Assembly (NCBI GenBank): GCA_023362775.1
Contig: JALMGJ010000004.1
Span: 82,517,798 to 82,581,797 of the forward strand
Direction: 5' to 3'
DNA from: Charina bottae
Lineage: Eukaryota; Chordata; Lepidosauria; Squamata; Charinaidae
DNA: 64,000 nt
Shown: positions 34,243-44,619 of the stretch, piece after piece
How the letters are laid out: each line of letters opens with the position of its first letter
How positions within the stretch are numbered: the first letter of the stretch is position 1
The notes under the pieces: model-generated
What the model was told of the DNA's origin: nothing
Seen by the model: the letters and a program-made list of their open reading frames with translations, nothing else
The model's database searches: none
Program-made: the position numbers and the translations under genes

Positions 34243-34585
34243 TAAAGGGGTGTGGTGGTTCAGCGGGTAAGACGCCAGGCTTGTCGATCGGAAGATCGCA
34301 AGTTCGGAGGTTTGAATCCCTAGCCCCATGTGATGGAGTGAGCTCCCACACTAACCCCAGCTCTTGCCAACCTAGCAATTCGAAAGCATGCAAATGCAAG
34401 TAGATGAATAGGTACCACTTCGGTGGGTAGGTAACAGCGTTCCGCGCACGTCATGCCGGCCACATGACCACGGAAGTGTCTTCGGACAACGCTGGCTCTT
34501 TGGCTAACAAACGGAGATGAGCACCGGCCCCTAGAGTCGGACACAACTGCACAAATGTGCGGGGGAACCTTTACCTTTACCTTTT
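34243..34585 (+). mobile_element. Sauria-type tRNA SINE, full length, 12-bp TSD
   Basis: Head AAGGGGTGTGGTGGTTCAGC, B box GGTTTGAATCCC, body and (ACCTTT)n tail as in the copy at 15.7 kb. Flanked by perfect 12-bp duplications TAGAGATATTAA (34231-34242 and 34586-34597). Confidence 0.93.
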
Positions 34586-34597
34586 TAGAGATATTAA

Positions 34598-35637
34598 GGA
34601 TAACGTTCTTCACTTGGCTGGCACAATAGGGACAGAGGTGCTGTTCTATTGGATACTTACAAAATCTCCCTTTAAGATATGTGGAAAGCATGTTTAAAAG
34701 CAGAAAGATGTAAAATCCTTCCTCAATAAAATGTTAGTAATGTTGTCCAGATACTGGGAGAGGTTTCTATGTTTCTTATAGTGGTGGCACCTAAATGAAA
34801 ACTTTGAAGACTGTACCACAATAGTATATCTATAGGCATGCCATTTGAAAACTTATCTCTTAGGTTTTTACTATTAAAAGAACAAATTCCCCTAAAAGGG
34901 GCAGGGAACATAGTTATAGGATACGACACAGGAGTCTGTTCCATTGATTTCCACCAATATGGAAATCAATACGTCTTGTACTGACAATATTTCTTTTCTC
35001 TTTTAAAGGCAATGATATCTTAAATTCTTATGCTCCAGGTATCTAAATACTTTACCCCTAGATGTCCTGAAACCATATATTCCATTGTGGATCTGTCACA
35101 GCTAAGCCTTTATTATGTTGTTCTTCTTGATTCTCAAAGTTAGCTGGTAAAAAAAAAAAGTATACACTGAAGGCCACTGGGAAATTAAGCTTTATCATCA
35201 TAGTCAAAACATAGTAAAACAGATAAGAAACAGAATGAGATATTATCTAAGTTAATAATTTGCTATGGAATTATAATACCAGGGAAAGGGTACACACACA
35301 GAATGGTAAGCAACACTGAAATAGGAATGGTTACATCAATGGTAACCATAGCACCTTTGAACATAAAAGAAATTAACATATTAACAAAAGAGAGTACTTG
35401 AAGAGTGAAACAAATAGAAATGAAACATATTTAAATCTTACAGTGCCTTGTACCATAATGTCCTGCAGGGGGCTTCAAATTGCATGTTGCATTGTAAAAG
35501 GATAACATTTTTAAAGGCATTTTGAAGTAGCATGTTAACATTGTTATAAACAGCATGCTAGTACATTATTCCTAAAAGTGAGCAGCTGAAGAGAAAATAT
35601 GTCCATACCATGCATCCTATTTAAAGTATCTATTTTA
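34598..35637. other. Unique AT-rich DNA, no gene recognised
   Basis: About 1 kb with no supported feature. Confidence 0.45.
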
Positions 35638-35645
35638 TCTTACAG

Positions 35646-35853
35646 CAGGGGTCCCAAAACTCTTCAGCTCATCGACCTCTTTATGAAGTTTCAGATTGTT
35701 CATTGACCCCCAAATATTTATTATATGAAAATAATTTAATAAATACTAATTTAACTGATAGTACTATGAACAACAACAACAACAACAACAACATCCCCTT
35801 GAATAGTCCCATTGACCCTTGGGGGTCAATACTGACCACTTTGGAGAACCCTT
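35646..35853. mobile_element. hAT-type MITE with 8-bp TSD
   Basis: Begins CAGGGGTCCCAAAACTC and ends TTTGGAGAACCCTTC, imperfect terminal inverted repeats of hAT type. Flanks TCTTACAG (35638-35645) and CCTTACAG (35854-35861) are an 8-bp duplication with one mismatch. Internal (CAA)n at 35769-35792. Confidence 0.7.
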
Positions 35854-35861
35854 CCTTACAG

Positions 35862-38796
35862 CATTGTAATCCTCCCATATGGATACAAGGCAGGCAGCAA
35901 CAGGGACAGAGAGACAGAGACATGAACATAGGCAAGAGATAAAAAGGTCAGAAAACTTAATATCAACAGTCTACAAATATCTATCTCTCATGCTCACTTG
36001 CTCACTCTCTCAAAAAGTTAGAGATATTCCAAAGCTCCTAGAAATAGCAAAGTGGGTAAGTAGCATAGACAGTCCCAAAGATGGTGGGTTATACAATATT
36101 CTTTGGTTATTCCATTTTACAAGTATTGAATACCCTAATAGTTAACTATCTACCATTATTACTATTTGTGATTACTTAGAGCTACCAAAATAAGACCCAA
36201 TAGAATCACTAATTTGCACTTTCAAACTTCTCCAGTGCAGGTCAATTCTTTGCAAAGACATAGGATTTGTTTGGAGCAGCTGCATTTCTTTCATAGCAGG
36301 CAGAAGTACAAACCAGGGTGGAAATAGACAATTTAGAATTCTGCAGATTTTCTAAGCATGTCTTTTGACTGATTTGTATTCCCTTTGCATATGGAATTAA
36401 AATTTTAACTAGCTTCCAACCAATTAGAACTTACAGTCATGCTCAGAGACAATAAATGGAATTGAATGGAGGAAAAAATGTTTTTGGTTTGTTTTTGTTT
36501 TTTGCTCTTTTGTTTTTTTTGCTGATTTCTTTTATTTTCAGATGTCATGATTTTTAATTTTCATTTAGGCTAATATTTCAAAGGCTGGAATGGTCAAGGC
36601 CTTTCTCCATCTCTGAAAGGGCTTGGTCATGCTGTACATGACTGGGCTAAAATATGTTCCAAGTATATTTGTCTATGATAAATTCATTATTGATAGGATG
36701 TATGTGAAATATTTATATAGGTGAATAATTTATCCACTGTTTTTGTCACATCTGTTTTGGTCCTTCAGGTTCTTTTACATCCTACATGTGTTGAGGACTT
36801 TTCAGCCTGTGCTGCCTACAATGGTGGTGAAAAAAAAATTGATGCAGTGTATTCTTATTAAGCATATCCTATAAATAAAAAAAATGAAACATATACATGA
36901 AAATGTGGAGTTTCATAACTTTAAACTATTTATGAAAATATGAGACCATTCCACAAAACCCAACAATGGCCATGTTGATCTTGAGTGCTTCCCCTGCTAT
37001 TCAAAAAACAGAAAAAATGTTTCATTACTGTAAAGGTATTTCTCATTCCATAAAAATTCACAGAATTATTTAAATATAAATAGTATTTATAAGTAATACA
37101 TTTAGTATTAACAACAGTGCAGATCTTAAGTATCACACATGTGTGGCTTTTAAAGTGACATTGTCCTAACTCAATTGTCCAAGTCTGAATACTTAGATAA
37201 TTACATCTTTTTTTCAAAACATGAAATAAAGCACTTGATTTAATTATTTTCAAGAACTCTTCATCACCCCAAATGGTTAAAATCTAGAAAAAAATGGGCA
37301 TTGGGGAAAGAGGAAAGAGGAGGGAAAAACTGGCTGATTAGTTGGAGTAAGACAAAACTTCTCTTTGATTTATTATCCGGACGATTGTATTTTAGACATT
37401 TCCATAACATGCATCTACCCTCTTTGAGATCCAAATAAGAAGTCAGTGTTAAATTCCTAGTACTTCTAATTACAGTGCTTAAGAAGTCATCTTAGAGAAA
37501 ATAAACTATTGTTCATTCAAAAGCACAGAAAAATACCAACTGATAAAATGATCAAACAGGGCTTGATCGCAATTTCTTTCTGACCTTTTAATGCCTTCTG
37601 TTCTCAATGATTTTCTGTCATTTCTGTCTAGCCTTGGCTGGAGCTCCAATCCCAGAGGTGCTTTGCTTTATGTTGCCACTTAACTTTCAACATCCATTTT
37701 CAGAATTGAAAGATAAGTAACTAATTGTCATCCTAGTCTCTAGGAATCTATCTGGCACCCACATCTACAAAGTTGCTCTAAGCCATGAACTTGAAAACTT
37801 TGCAGTACTTGTCTAACATGGAAAGTACTTAAGTGAGAACTGTGCAGTAGCTGAATTGCTGCCATTGTCATTATTTAGGACCATCACAATGATTATCTGC
37901 CTTCTGCTTTATTAAGCAGTAATGAATTACCTCATTTCAAACAGTTCACCATCTTTCAGCTCAATATTTCATCTGCTGTCCACTGCATGTAAAATAATGC
38001 ACTAATGCCAGTTAAATTTAAATACAGAAGAGCAAATTCTTTAGTGGGAAATATGTCCACCAGATTGTGATGGACAAGCCTATGGGCATGTGACTCTAAG
38101 AACTGTCGCTAGCAACATTAATACAAAGGACAGAAACAAACCTGATTATAACATCCTAATGTATATATTATTTTTAAAATATGCAGAAGTCAACCCTAGG
38201 AAAACAAACAGAGGAATGTATTATAGAAATAGAGCAAATAAATAAAAAGAGGACACAAAATGAGGAAAAAATATGATGCAAAAAAGAGAGATTTATTTTT
38301 TGCCTCTCTCTTTTTTGATCTTCCCAACCCAACAAAATGTGGTAAAACAGTATGTAAAGGGGCTCAGGACTTTGTCCATCAGCAGGGTAACTCTCTGAAA
38401 ACAACAAAATGGGTCCAAAAAGTTCATCTAATCCTCCCTCCTATGTTTGTTAGTGCATGCATAACACAAACAATAGTCCCAATACACAGAAAATGCAGAA
38501 ATACATCCAGAGACACATATACCCACCCTGACTGAGCTCTCACAGACACACATATGTATACATCCTGATTAGTCCCCAGGGAAGAAATACGCACAAACAC
38601 ACACACAGATGCTAAAGGAATTGGAAAGAATTGTAGAAGCCATGCTCTGCAGGCTTTCCATACATTGTTATTTTTTCTGACACAATGGAATCTTGGGAAG
38701 AAATTATGTAAAGGGGCTTGGGACTTTCTCTCTGTATAATAATTAACAGGATAATTTTCTAAAAACTAAACTGGATGAGACCAACTCTGGCATGGC
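35862..38796. other. Unique DNA; candidate conserved non-coding stretch at 37.54-38.08 kb
   Basis: No exon is recognised. The 37540-38080 stretch is free of simple repeats and has balanced composition and homeodomain-like cores (TAATGAATTACC near 37920). That looks like conserved enhancer DNA, but this is an impression only. A related pair of segments (38341-38412 and 38705-38785, both with TATGTAAAGGGGCT and GGACTTT) indicates an old local duplication. Confidence 0.3.
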
Positions 38797-38951
38797 AGAG
38801 AGCCAGTTTGGTGTAGTGATTAAGACATCAGGCTAGAAACCAGGAGACTGTGAGTTCTAGTCCTGCCTGAAATCTTGCCAAGAAAGCTGCAGGGACTTGT
38901 CAGGAAGTCTCCGAGAAATGGACACAATTGAATGGATTAAAAAAAAAAAAC
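38797..38951 (+). mobile_element. tRNA-derived CORE SINE, internally deleted
   Basis: Head AGAGCCAGTTTGGTGTAGTG, GTGAGTTCTAGTCCTGCCTGA, then directly the second-type 3' end CTTGCCAAGAAAGCTGCAGG and GGACACAATTGAATGGATT with an A-run. The CORE block is missing, so it is a deletion derivative of the SINE type at 14.3 kb. Flanking text CTCTGGCATGGCAGAG is repeated on both sides (about 38782-38797 and 38967-38982). Confidence 0.75.
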
Positions 38952-39080
38952 TAAATGAAACCATCTCTGGCATGGCAGAGCTGACAAAAGGATGGATTTT
39001 GAAAATAGGCCAGATCTGATTAGGAACTGAGAAGAAAATAAAATGAGGAAAAAAGAACCCCCAAAAGTCATTCTTTATGG

Positions 39081-39427
39081 CATGGGTACCCAACCTTTTT
39101 GGCACCAGGGACCGGTCACGGAAGACAATTTTTCCATGGACCGGGGGGGGTGGGGTTTGCAGGTGGGAGCCAATTGCATGGATCGGGGGGCGGGGTTTGC
39201 AGGCAGGAGCCAATCGTGTATATGGGGGGGTGGGATTTGCAGGCAGGAGCCAATCATGTGGATTGGGGGGCGGGTTTGCAGGAGGGAGCCAATTGCATGG
39301 ACGGGGCGGCGGGGTTTGCAGGTGGGAGCCAATTGTGTGGACCACCACTGCTCACCTGCTGTGCGGCCCACTTCCTAACAGGCCGCAGCCCGCTAGTGAG
39401 CCGTGGCCCACAGGTTGGGGACCCCTG
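39081..39427. mobile_element. hAT (Charlie-like) non-autonomous transposon with internal minisatellite
   Basis: Termini CATGGGTACCCAACCTTTTTGG and GGTTGGGGACCCCTG are hAT-type inverted repeats. TSDs CTTTATGG (39073-39080) and CTCTATGG (39428-39435) are 8 bp with one mismatch. The interior (about 39145-39345) has five units of about 40 bp, each GGGG-rich followed by TTTGCAGG and GGAGCCAAT. Glycine-rich open frames here on both strands are artefacts of the minisatellite. Confidence 0.85.
39150..39345. repeat. ~40-bp minisatellite within a hAT element
   Basis: Five head-to-tail units with core GGGTTTGCAGGNGGGAGCC and runs of 6-8 G at each junction. Confidence 0.85.
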
Positions 39428-39435
39428 CTCTATGG

Positions 39436-40054
39436 GACAGGGACATAGGCAGCAACTTGGAATATTGGAGACTGCTCCATTTTGAGGTCTTTCTCTCCTC
39501 CCTCTCAGTAATGTAACCTATGGTGGAGCATATGCAACTCACCTACTCATCCTAATCCTATTGATGAGGAGGAGCAGGACCGTACACATACTGTAGACAC
39601 AAGAAATCTGTTATATAGAAGAAAATACAAATGTCTCCTATGGCCACGGCTAATAAATGTGTTCAAAAAAATTCCAGAAGCCACACTCTGCACTCCCTAC
39701 CTTTTTCACATTTCCACAATATGTTTCACCATGTCATGCTTCAATTAACCAAAAAAAAGCTGATTTCTCCTTTACCAGGACAAATAATCTATTCTCAGTT
39801 TCACAGAAAAGAGATTTCTTTAGGAAAAAGGATCACATTCAAATTTCATAAAATATTACTCCATGAGAGAGATACCACAGCAAAACTACACAACAGAACA
39901 CAGTAGCACCACATTATAGGAAACCTATAGAATCTCATGTATACTTACATGCTTTTAGCTTCCATCCATGACATACTACCAAATGACATACTATCATGAC
40001 ATACTACAAAATCATCATCTATAATCAGACTCTATGTTACAACCACATTTGTTC
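39436..40054. other. No feature recognised
   Basis: Contains short direct repeats CATGACATACTA near 39970-40010 but no identifiable element. Confidence 0.4.
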
Positions 40055-40470
40055 TGACCTACTTGACAAAGATAATCAGCTAATGGAATTAAACCAGGCA
40101 TTCAGGAGACTGAACCTCCTGCCCTACAAGATCAATAGACATCAACAGAGCAAGATCAATTCCCAAGGAGGACGTATTAAAGACAGACCACAAAACCAGA
40201 ACACCACTGGTGTCACCTACAGCTCAAACCACTGAAATACACTGTCAATAAGATACAGTCCATACTAGATAATCACACTGTATTTTCACTTTAATTATAT
40301 ATAGACAAGCGCCTAACCTGAAGCATATTCTCACAAGCAACAAGCAACATGACGATGTCAACATGGGAACCAGTCCCTGCAAGAATTCGGAATGTCTACT
40401 TTGCCCCAACATGTACATCAACAGCACCAACACAGGCCTTAGTAACTACAAACATAAAATTATGTAATTG
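40055..40470 (+). mobile_element. Penelope-like element fragment (RT-EN linker region)
   Basis: Broken frames encode LLDKDNQLMELNQAFRRLN, then further on a stretch with NLKHIL and, later, C-x(4)-C-L-L-C-P (CKNSECLLCPNMY). A basic arm followed by 'PNLK' and a Cys pair with 'CP' is the layout between reverse transcriptase and GIY-YIG endonuclease in Penelope-like proteins. Several frameshifts. Family level is an inference. Confidence 0.5.
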
Positions 40471-40529
40471 CTATCAAAAGGTTTCAGGCGGTGGGCTTTC
40501 CCCATCATATTAGATTGTTATATGGGCAC

Positions 40530-41130
40530 TTATTTCTCCAACCCTGTAAATCAGGACCATTTTTAAAGCTCTAGGTATTAAATTACAACTGCAATTTTTA
40601 TCCATAAATTTCTGCCTACATAGAATGTTGGAACCAAGATATCAAAACTCAATTAGCAAAAATCACTGCTAATGCTAGCATATCATGGCCAGATGCTGTC
40701 CCATATGCTGTCTTGGGAATTTGAACTCTTTCCAACAGAAAGCATGGTCTCTCTTCCTTTGCAATTGTGTTTGGTTGACTGATGCTGGGATGTACCTGCA
40801 CTAGTCCTGACTGGTTAAATGCCAAATGGGACCATGCTACCCTGGATGTGCAACATAGTCTGTCCCTCATCAAACAATTTCAGCTTATCTTTGCAAAGGT
40901 GAAAGCTATGTTCTAGCCTCCTTCATAAGCTGTGTGCCATTCCCTGAAGCCTGGTGACTATGTCCTTCGTGAATACTGAAGGAAGCATTACCTGACTCCA
41001 TTGATGGACCTTATCCTACCAAATGTTGCTGACAACTTACACTGCTGTGAGGTGGGAAGGACAACCTGCCTGGATGCACCCATCATACTGCTGGAAAGTA
41101 ACTCCCTTGGAATATTTTCTGTCTAGTCCC
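40530..41130 (+). pseudogene. Endogenous retrovirus pol relic (integrase C-terminal part)
   Basis: Conceptual translation in shifting frames shows the order expected for the end of a gammaretrovirus-like pol. A KALGIK stretch is at about 40568-40590, a tract with W-x-D-A and GLS-x-FAIVFG at about 40685-40780, a PGDYV stretch at about 40950-40965, and a LLTTYTAV stretch at about 41025-41045 (GPY/F-like domain). Stops and indels break it in several places. It starts close to the Penelope fragment, and env and LTRs are not seen. It is not functional. Confidence 0.65.
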
Positions 41131-41207
41131 ACTTGAGCTACTAAATGGTTAACCCACACTCTTTCAGCATTGGAGCAAAGTACCACCTGAAAAAAGTCAA
41201 GTTCATT

Positions 41208-41246
<39 letters not shown>
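41208..41246. repeat. (ATC)n microsatellite
   Basis: Thirteen ATC units. It makes an Ile-rich artefact frame just downstream of the retroviral relic. Confidence 0.95.
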
Positions 41247-42369
41247 GCCATCCTGTTTGGACTAACCCTGAAGTCTTGGAAACCTTTGTTCTCATATCAC
41301 ATTATTTCTGCCCTCCATAATTTCTCCTGTTTGCTTATGTTAAATTATTGCTCCCCATTTCCAGTGGGGAGGAGCGTTGTGGTTGGAAACAGAGGTGGCT
41401 GATTATTGTGTTTGACAAAATACTAGAATTGTTAATTGGGAGCCCTCCATCATGGCGTTTGGAAAACAATGGCGACCCAACCCTTACAAGGTAAGGACAG
41501 TTGATGGAAAGTTGTGTTTTCCACCACTTTCTTCCTTCCCAGTTTGCACTAATTCATTCAAGGGAGCCAAATGGTTGGTGAAACTACTGCATGCAGGTAC
41601 ACATTAAGACATGACTATTGTTTTGGTGAAGGGATGATGGGCCCTGGGAAGCCTATTGCAGGAGAAGCAAAGGATCCCTAAAATTGTACACATAATCAAT
41701 CCTTGGACTTCACCTGACTAAATAACACTCTTTGCACTCTTTGCATTGAGAGGTAGGCAGACGTCCACCAACCCTTAATGGTTTCATGCTCTCCAAGCAT
41801 CTCCAAGCTATTTCCCTAATTTGCCCTTGTGAGAAAATTCTACTTGAACTGCTAGCTGAATAGAACTTATTTATCAGTTAGAATGCCATCCCAATGGTCC
41901 TTTCACTTCCCCTAACTCTTGGCCAAAATCCAATAGTGCTGCTTTCAAAGACTGTAATAGTTCATGGAAATGCAGTCCTGAACATCACCAGCATATAGAT
42001 ATCTTAACTCTGCAGATAAGGACCCTAGGCATCTTTTTTATTTGTGGAAATAAAGTTTAAAAAGCCTTGCTCCTTATGGGCTTGGATGGCAATACATGAA
42101 TGTTTTCCAAGTCTGGGAGCTAACCTCTAAGCAAGTTCTTAATCTGAGTAGTACTGCCTATAGAATTGGAACAACAGTCTTTGGCAAAGTTCCTGTCTAG
42201 CAACTCAGAAAACAAGGATTCACAAATTATTGAGAGCAATGTTTTTTAGATAGAGTATTAGATGTTAAATGAACTTTGCATTTGGGTTTATGCTAATTTA
42301 GAACTTATTTGTAATGCCACCTTTGACTCTCTAAAAAATATTTCAGGATGAGGTGCCCTGAAAGTAATT
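41247..42369. other. No feature recognised, possibly decayed retroviral sequence
   Basis: Could include env-side remains of the retrovirus ending near 41130, but no motif supports that. Confidence 0.3.
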
Positions 42370-42399
42370 TGTATTGAAGGTACTCTTACAAAATCACAG

Positions 42400-42790
42400 A
42401 GCCCTGGATTTATTAATGGCTGCCCAGGGAGCAGCTTGTCTCTTTGCCAGCAATCAACAACAAGATAGGCAAAGATTAACAGCAAGATTAGCAGCAGAGG
42501 AGCAATCAAACAACACAATAGACCCTAATCAAGGAACTATTAACTCAGTCAATCAACCAAGCAGCAAACAACAACCCAATCAAGGTACTACCAAGGAGAG
42601 TACAACACCCCCTCCAACACAGGCAGGACAAGCCTGGGTATATAAACAGAGAGCAAGTTCCACTCCTTTTTTGCACTGAAGATGTTGCCTAGCCTGGCAA
42701 TGAAATGTCTGCAAGAAAACAACAAGGCTCAGAGAGCGCCATGTACTCCACAGTTCAACCCTGAGCTACAAATATTCTCTTCAATAGGTA
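42400..42790 (+). mobile_element. Penelope-like element 3' region
   Basis: Nearly collinear with 59600-59930: CAATCAAACAACACAATAGACC, ATCAAGGAACTATTAACTCAG, GTATATAAACAGAGAGCAAG, the hammerhead block, AACAACAAGGCTCAGAGAGC and CTGAGCTACAAATATTCTCTTC. The sequence before about 42470 does not follow the other copy. The open frame at 42374-42679 is the non-coding 3' region read in one frame. Confidence 0.8.
42667..42718 (+). ncRNA. Type-I hammerhead ribozyme motif in Penelope-like element
   Basis: Box 1 CTGAAGA is at 42676-42682. Stem II GTTGCC/GGCAAT closes a 6-base loop (42684-42701). Box 2 GAAA is at 42703-42706 (preceded by T in stem II), then the cleavage triplet GTC. Stem I pairs TTTTTTGCA (42667-42675) with TGCAAGAAA after the GTC. 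Stem III is only A-T plus a T.G wobble, so it would need to act as a dimer. Positions carry one-base uncertainty. Confidence 0.75.
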
Positions 42791-43799
42791 CTGTTTTTTC
42801 TTTTCCTGAGCTATCTAATTTTCTTCTGGGCACTTTTTAAAAAAAATATGCCGAACGATGCACTCTTTCATCATTTTTCATATCTATCAAGTAACTGGAT
42901 AAATAATAAAATGGTGAATTAGAGGTCATATTTTTTAAAAAAGCCTGGTCCCAGTAGAAAAGTAATTTTTAAACACCTCTCTGGTTTTCAAACTGGAAAC
43001 ATTCTACATATTAGACAAGTGTTATAACCATTATGCTAGTAAGAAAAACTGTTGTAACAATGTCTGCAACAGATGCTATTCAGGATTAGCAATGAAGATG
43101 CAGGGAGGGGCATTCCTGCCTCTACAAAGTAGCCAAAGTTCAGAGTTTGGTCTATAAGAAAGTAAAATGCAGCAGGAAACCCAAACAGCTGGACTTGAGA
43201 AAACGGAAACAGGGAGGGAAAAACAAAACAAAACAAACAAACAAACCTTTGAAAGTGGAGCAGGGAACACACCCAGAGGTCACCTATGCAGTGGGCAAGA
43301 ATTGAGTAAGGGGCAATGCCATTTATCCCTGCCCTTAAGAAAATTGTTGCTAGCCCATACTTATGGTAAGAAACATGGCTATGTGGATATGCCCTAAGTG
43401 TGTTCTACTCTATGAAGATACAATTAAAATCCATACAGAAATAGTTCTTCAGAAATGTTCTATTAAACAGGCACATTGCCAACCTGGAGCCAGGGGAAAA
43501 GCAAATATAATCTAGCCTTCTGATTAATTATGATAAATAGTAACAAATCCATACATTTTATAGATATTTTTATGGATATGTAAAGCCATTATTGGTCTTA
43601 AGTCACATTTCTAGACCCTACTGAATAATGAGTGAAACATTGTTAGTAGTGAGTTCAATAAACAATTATTGTTCTTTGTGAACTAGTGAATGGGGATTTG
43701 AAGAGTTTATAGGTAAGCAGGGTAAGTTACTAACAGTTGTCAAACTTGCAAGTGCTATACATTTTCTGTATAACATTTGATTTTCCTTTTCTATAGACT
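42791..43799. other. No feature recognised
   Basis: Unique sequence with an (AAAC)n run at about 43226-43246. Confidence 0.45.
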
Positions 43800-43978
43800 T
43801 CAGCAGTTTGCTTGCATTCTCATATCATCGAGGTATTCCTCCTAACAGAACAGCTTCAAGTCAGGATTTTAGTGGGCTTCCTTGCATGAACTGCCTGTTT
43901 CAGGTCTTTCCACAACATTTCTATAGGATTAAGGTCAGGATTTTGACTTGACCATTCCAAAATATTAACTTTCTTCTG

Positions 43979-44223
43979 TCTGTAGCTTGAATCATGTCAA
44001 CTGGATTTCTATTTTCTCAGTGGAAACGTTTCGCTCCTTATCCAAGGAGCTTGGTCACACAGCTACCTAGAAACATATTTAGGATTCCCTTACTAACTTT
44101 GCTCAGACTGAAGAAGCTCCTTGGATAAGGAGCGAAACGTTTCCACTGAGAAAATAGAAATCCAGTTGACATGATTCAAGCTACAGACAATTCCACCTGG
44201 ATGACTGAGAACCTTCATAGACA
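43979..44223 (+). mobile_element. Palindromic Penelope-like insertion (short form), 13-bp TSD
   Basis: Inserted in the Tc1 relic between perfect duplications TAACTTTCTTCTG (43966-43978 and 44224-44236). Arms 43981-44052 and 44114-44185 are 72-bp perfect inverted repeats. A single-copy tail CAATTCCACCTGGATGACTG...CATAGACAT follows on the right. The centre (44053-44113) matches only one arm of the long form at 44.8 kb, so it is a deletion derivative of such a palindrome. The right arm carries a hammerhead core. Confidence 0.85.
44100..44152 (+). ncRNA. Type-I hammerhead ribozyme motif in the short palindrome
   Basis: Box 1 CTGAAGA 44108-44114. Stem II GCTCCTT/AAGGAGC (44116-44122, 44127-44133) closes the loop GGAT. 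Box 2 GAAA 44134-44137. The triplet GTT follows at 44139-44141. Stem I can form between CTCAG (44102-44106) and CTGAG (44146-44150). Stem II is perfect. Stem III is only two pairs, so cleavage would be expected from a dimer, if at all; GTT is a permitted but less usual site. Confidence 0.7.
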
Positions 44224-44227
44224 TAAC

Positions 44228-44590
44228 TTTCTTCTGCTTTAACCATTTTTTGGTCATATGACTTGTGTGTTTTGAGTCATTGTCTTGCTGCATGACCTGC
44301 TTTGTCTTAGTTTCAGTTCACAGACAGATACCCTGACCTTTTCTTGTAGAATTTGCTGGTACAATTCAGAATTCATAGTTCCATCAATGATGGCAAGCCG
44401 TGCTGGTCCAGAGGCAGCAAAGCAGACCCAAACCATGATGCTGCCACCACCATGTTTCACAGGTGGGATAAGGTTCTTATGCTGGAATGCAGTGTTTGCC
44501 TTTTGCTAAACATAACACTTTCATTCAAGCCAATAAGTTCTATTTTGGTCTCATCCATACCTTACCCATTACATCTACATATACTGTAGT
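44228..44590 (-). pseudogene. Tc1 transposase catalytic-domain remnant
   Basis: The right-hand part of the Tc1 relic, carrying the first two acidic positions of the DDE triad (DETKIE and QQDNDSKH). In an active element this enzyme cuts and pastes the transposon at TA dinucleotides. One frameshift lies between VRVSVCELKLRQS and the QQDND stretch. The Penelope-like palindrome splits the gene just before the third acidic residue. Confidence 0.75.
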
Positions 44591-44619
44591 ATAAAATATT
44601 TGGTACATGCCTCTAAAGT

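Larger units (their letters stand above)
43800..44595 (-). mobile_element. Tc1-like DNA transposon, transposase relic
   Basis: On the minus strand, the transposase text runs DETKIEL (about 44558-44540), HGGGSIMVWVCFAASGPARL (44454-44395), IDGTMNSELYQQIL (44386-44345), QQDNDSKHTS (44290-44261) and, beyond a 245-bp insertion, DLNPIE. These give the three acidic residues of the DDE site. The frame shifts between pieces, so it is dead. The N-terminal DNA-binding part and both inverted termini are not recognised. Confidence 0.8.

Noticed and set aside
39150..39345. Regular repeats resembling a CRISPR array
   Set aside because: Units are contiguous and nearly identical with no unique spacers, in a vertebrate transposon.
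38857..39485. Several 98-163-residue Gly- or Pro-rich frames
   Set aside because: They read through the hAT minisatellite in different frames.
40649..40873. Minus-strand 74-residue frame
   Set aside because: Antisense of the retroviral integrase relic.
42374..42679. Gln/Asn-rich 101-residue frame
   Set aside because: Collinear with the non-coding 3' region of the Penelope copy at 59.6 kb.
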